This document shows, in pieces, positions 61,085-64,000 of a DNA stretch of 64,000 nucleotides; the stretch's first letter is position 1, and every line of letters begins with the position of its first letter. The stretch covers positions 7,384,700 to 7,448,699 of the forward strand of contig OW388304.1 of assembly GCA_936450465.1 (NCBI GenBank). The letters run 5' to 3'. The stretch comes from Gibbula magus (lineage: Eukaryota; Mollusca; Gastropoda; Trochida; Trochidae). The translations under genes and the position numbers were made by a program. The notes beneath the pieces are model-generated. The model did not search any database. It saw only the letters and a program-made list of their open reading frames with translations, and had not been told where the DNA came from.

Positions 61085-61240
61085 TCAGAGGCTGTAAGGA
61101 AAGGTCCATCTACTGTAAAGGCATTCAACAACGAAATAGAAGGCTACATCAAGCTTTGATTCAGGAATGCCGTGGCAGGAGGAAAGAAAGGGAGGCCAAA
61201 AAGATGACTGCATCATCCACAGCGCCAAATAACAATTCAG
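61085..61240 (+). pseudogene. Decayed exon-like segment in the insertion
   Basis: After an acceptor-like ACAATTTTCAG, one frame reads EAVRKGPSTVKAFNNEIE and GYIKL, a stop, then FRNAVAGGKKGRPKR, a stop, then LHHPQRQ. The composition looks like protein with two stops rather than random AT-rich DNA. An upstream piece, SYVEAYREPHIGYDS then ENQLDRHWCFKAMKLKDAI, lies at about 60535-60650. Family unknown; may be a transposon protein or a captured host exon. Confidence 0.4.
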
Positions 61241-61589
61241 TGTAATGTGGCACTGACAGACTGGATGGGAATCACAATTTCTGCTCAAACAAATATTTAA
61301 ATGTACATGTATATATTGTCTTGTATATAAATCTTTAACTTCCAACGACTTTTTTATTTTCATTGATGGTTTTAAGCATTCTGGAAAATACACAGAATAT
61401 TCTGTTACTAGGGAGAAAGCTCGCAAAGCCAAAGGGATGGTACATTGTGATGAAACCTGTCAGCATCTGCTAGAACGAGCGAACCATGGTACTGCACTGA
61501 CAGTGACTGAGTCATTGTATCATTGCACTCAAACCATGATACATATGAAGAACATTTTTCTGCAGTAATATTTCCAATACACATTTGGT

Positions 61590-61795
61590 GCTTGTTCAGT
61601 ACTGGCCCAGTGCTGGCCCGATTCTGTAATGCCATCACTGGCCCGGTGCTGGCCCAGTGCTGGCCCAATACCGCAATGCCATCACTGGCCCGGTGCTGGG
61701 CCAGCGTTGATAAACGGTACCGGCCCGGTGCCGGAACACGGCACTGGCCCAGTGTTGTGTACAGCACTGGGCCAGTGCCGGCCCGGTACTGAATT
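61590..61795. repeat. GC-rich tandem repeat at the right end of the insertion
   Basis: Copies of ACTGGCCCGGTGCTGGCCCA and relatives, including the repeated ATGCCATCACTGGCCCGG. The open frames on both strands here are due to the repeat. Confidence 0.9.
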
Positions 61796-62625
61796 GCCAC
61801 TTGGGATACAACTTATAATGTTTTGGGCTAGAAATAATATTTATCATAAATAAATTTTGTAGTTTTCTTTACATGTATATCAACATTCGGTATGACTTGT
61901 TTAGTACCAGTAACTCTATGACATTAATAAGATGGTATTAAATGCTTGAATATAATACAGTAACAAAACCCTATACAGAGTAATGTGGGAAAAGACAATA
62001 CACTTTGAGTCTATGTTTAAGAATGAGGATAACAAATCAACTCACCTCACGACACTAAGAAACAACAAACAAGAACTTCAGTTCTCAACGTGATAAGCTG
62101 CTTTGTGAGAACACTGATAGCGAGCGGTCAATGTAATGCGCCATAAATAAGCCATCATTCGCTCTTGACCCGTGCTATTGATTCGCCAATGCCCACTGCC
62201 TTAGCTGTATTTTCAGTTCCACATATTGACTGGAAAATGTCCATTGTTTTCTATTGTCAATATTACAGATTTCGCAGAGCATACTTCTTCAGTGATATCC
62301 TTCTTTATCCATTATGATCTATCTACTTCAAACATTTTCTTATATTGGCATTCACCAGTTATATTTGTAAACGGCAGGACTATTCAGTTTAGCTTGGATT
62401 CAAAGTTGAGGATGATGGAAATTTACATACCCTCTTTTAAAGAAATCCTGTAAAGTTTTACGATCCACGAACGAATCGAACGCAATATTTAGGTGATTAA
62501 AACCATAAACTACTGTTAGTAAAGTCATTGCCGTACTTATTGTTGCAGTTCATTACACATACATGATATAATGCGATTTGAGGTGAGGTTAGATGAGTTG
62601 AGGTTTAACGCCGCTTTCAAGAGTA

Positions 62626-62957
62626 CACTGTCGGCCAAAAGAAACGCCTACTAGATATCTTATCAGATATCGTAAAAACTATAATGAACGGACTAGCAAT
62701 ATTATAGCATAATGAAGTTGCACCATTTCCGCATAATATATTTGAATATCAGAAGTTAATGTCACGTAAGAATGGCGATTGTTGAAATGAGAATACAATA
62801 ATTGTTCAGTTTTCGATCAGTGCTTCATCAGAAAAACATTTTTTAAAGATTTTCATACCACCACGAGCAACATTACAGGCACGCATTCGCATTAAAGTGG
62901 GGATGATGCTACAGATGTACGTGGTAACGGTGCGCAAGTGAATCAACCGAAAATAGC
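62626..62957. mobile_element. Mariner-type MITE in segment B, truncated and inverted
   Basis: Begins at the same TA site as the segment A copy with CACTGTCGGCCAAAAGAAAC, but the interior follows the reverse complement of 53333-52980 or so. It stops inside the element (after CAACCGAAAATAGC) and continues directly into AGAATATATCTC of the flank, so the right end and about 360 bp of flank are deleted. Confidence 0.9.
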
Positions 62958-64000
62958 AGAATATATCTCTTTATTTTAAATTTTTGGGTAAACGTTGTTA
63001 TCTGTGTCGACAACAAACCATTATCGATTGTCGTGAAGCTATCATTGGTATGATGATATGCCAATCAAAGCTTATTTACATTTAAAATGGGTTTTTAAAA
63101 TAATAAAATAAGCTGTAAATACGCCCATTCGTTTGCCGACAATCCAAGCGGCATGCATATTTGATGGGTGGCTTTCATCTGTACTTTTATCTTTCAACAG
63201 ATTCTGTTATGACTTTGAACAAAGGTATCGATAATTCCTCTCGGAACAAAACACCAGATAATATAAACTACAAAGTGTTTATCAATATTTGATTCATGGT
63301 TAGACCGAAAAAGACACAAACTCTTGGGAAAAGACGGAACATACTCCCAGGTCACATTGACATTGAATATAATATTACAAAACATTTGTGAATGTCAAAA
63401 ACGTCAATATTTGACGTAAATACGATTCTCAATTAGGAAGTTAAATTAAATTCTGTGATGGAATATAACTTTATAATGTTCTTCTATTATGCTTTGGCAC
63501 TTAATCAAACAAGGTATAACCTGCCAAACCGATTTTGTTATTGCTTGACAACGATAGACTTGGTATGGAAACGTCGCCTGCACTAACAAAGACAATTAAC
63601 ATAGTTTTTATGCACGTCCAACTATTAACTTCTATTTCTCCCTGAACACGTTTAGCTATCGGGTATAAATACTTTTCTCAGACAGAGCCTCCTACAAATG
63701 AATCAATCCTAGCCTTTAATCATCGTTAAGTGTACGCCATCGAGCCATATTTGGTTCGCTTTAACTCACAAACATCACCCAAATCAAACAAACATCCAAT
63801 TAACAATCATCGGTAAGAATTATCCTTATTGTTTGCTGATCAGGAACATCGATGTATTCATAGGGAACTAAATTGATTCCTCTTTAGAGGGCATATTTAA
63901 TGGGCTTTCATATGTTCTTTCGAGATGTATGTGATTTTGTATTGATAGGACTTATGTTATGTTATGTAATCCGTCAAATAGTTACGCTGTTGAACAATGA

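Overview
The window is AT-rich metazoan DNA, most likely from a marine lophotrochozoan and probably a mollusc. The evidence is spliced genes with GT-AG introns, a TSP1-module receptor, a Tx1/L1-type LINE, a Tc1 transposon, mollusc-style dispersed repeats and many minisatellites. The species assignment is inference. No prokaryotic gene organisation is present; nearly every long open frame outside the exons below is a tandem repeat or repeat shadow.

Two genes can be supported, both on the minus strand. Gene 1 (29860 down to 10513) can be assembled completely from splice sites and phases: a signal-peptide exon, nine TSP1 exons (eight of 195 bp, one of 198 bp, all phase 1-1), a transmembrane exon and a short tail exon. 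It predicts a 689-residue type I membrane protein. Five of the nine TSP1 exons are nearly identical because a unit of about 1.85 kb (exon plus flanking intron plus a 12-bp minisatellite) was duplicated in tandem between about 14.8 and 25.65 kb. Gene 2 (34343 down to 32324, 5' end not found) encodes an extremely hydrophilic Arg/Asp/Ser-rich protein with a short helical core that I cannot assign to a family.

The rest is repeats. 1-2770 and 44730-47856 are direct copies of one 3-kb sequence. 3.97-9.16 kb is a decayed LINE ORF2 with a 1,642-bp Tc1 element inserted at the TA of the tyrosine codon in its YADD box. 13.0-14.1 kb is a fold-back element holding a 21-bp minisatellite. 35.84-39.51 kb is a 39-bp minisatellite of about 94 copies built from two two-state positions. 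39.66-44.54 kb is a 4.88-kb fold-back element whose ends and core are made of one 18-bp motif. From 48.9 kb to the end lie two diverged copies (A, 48917-about 54790; B, 57128 to beyond the window) of a segment of about 6 kb, with a perfect local duplication in A, a transposon inversion between A and B, and a 2.28-kb insertion in B.

The most interesting biology is gene 1. It is a membrane receptor whose ectodomain is being lengthened by tandem duplication of phase-compatible TSP1 exons, each repeated exon having a non-consensus 5' splice site, with more than one phase-compatible 3' end for the cytoplasmic tail.
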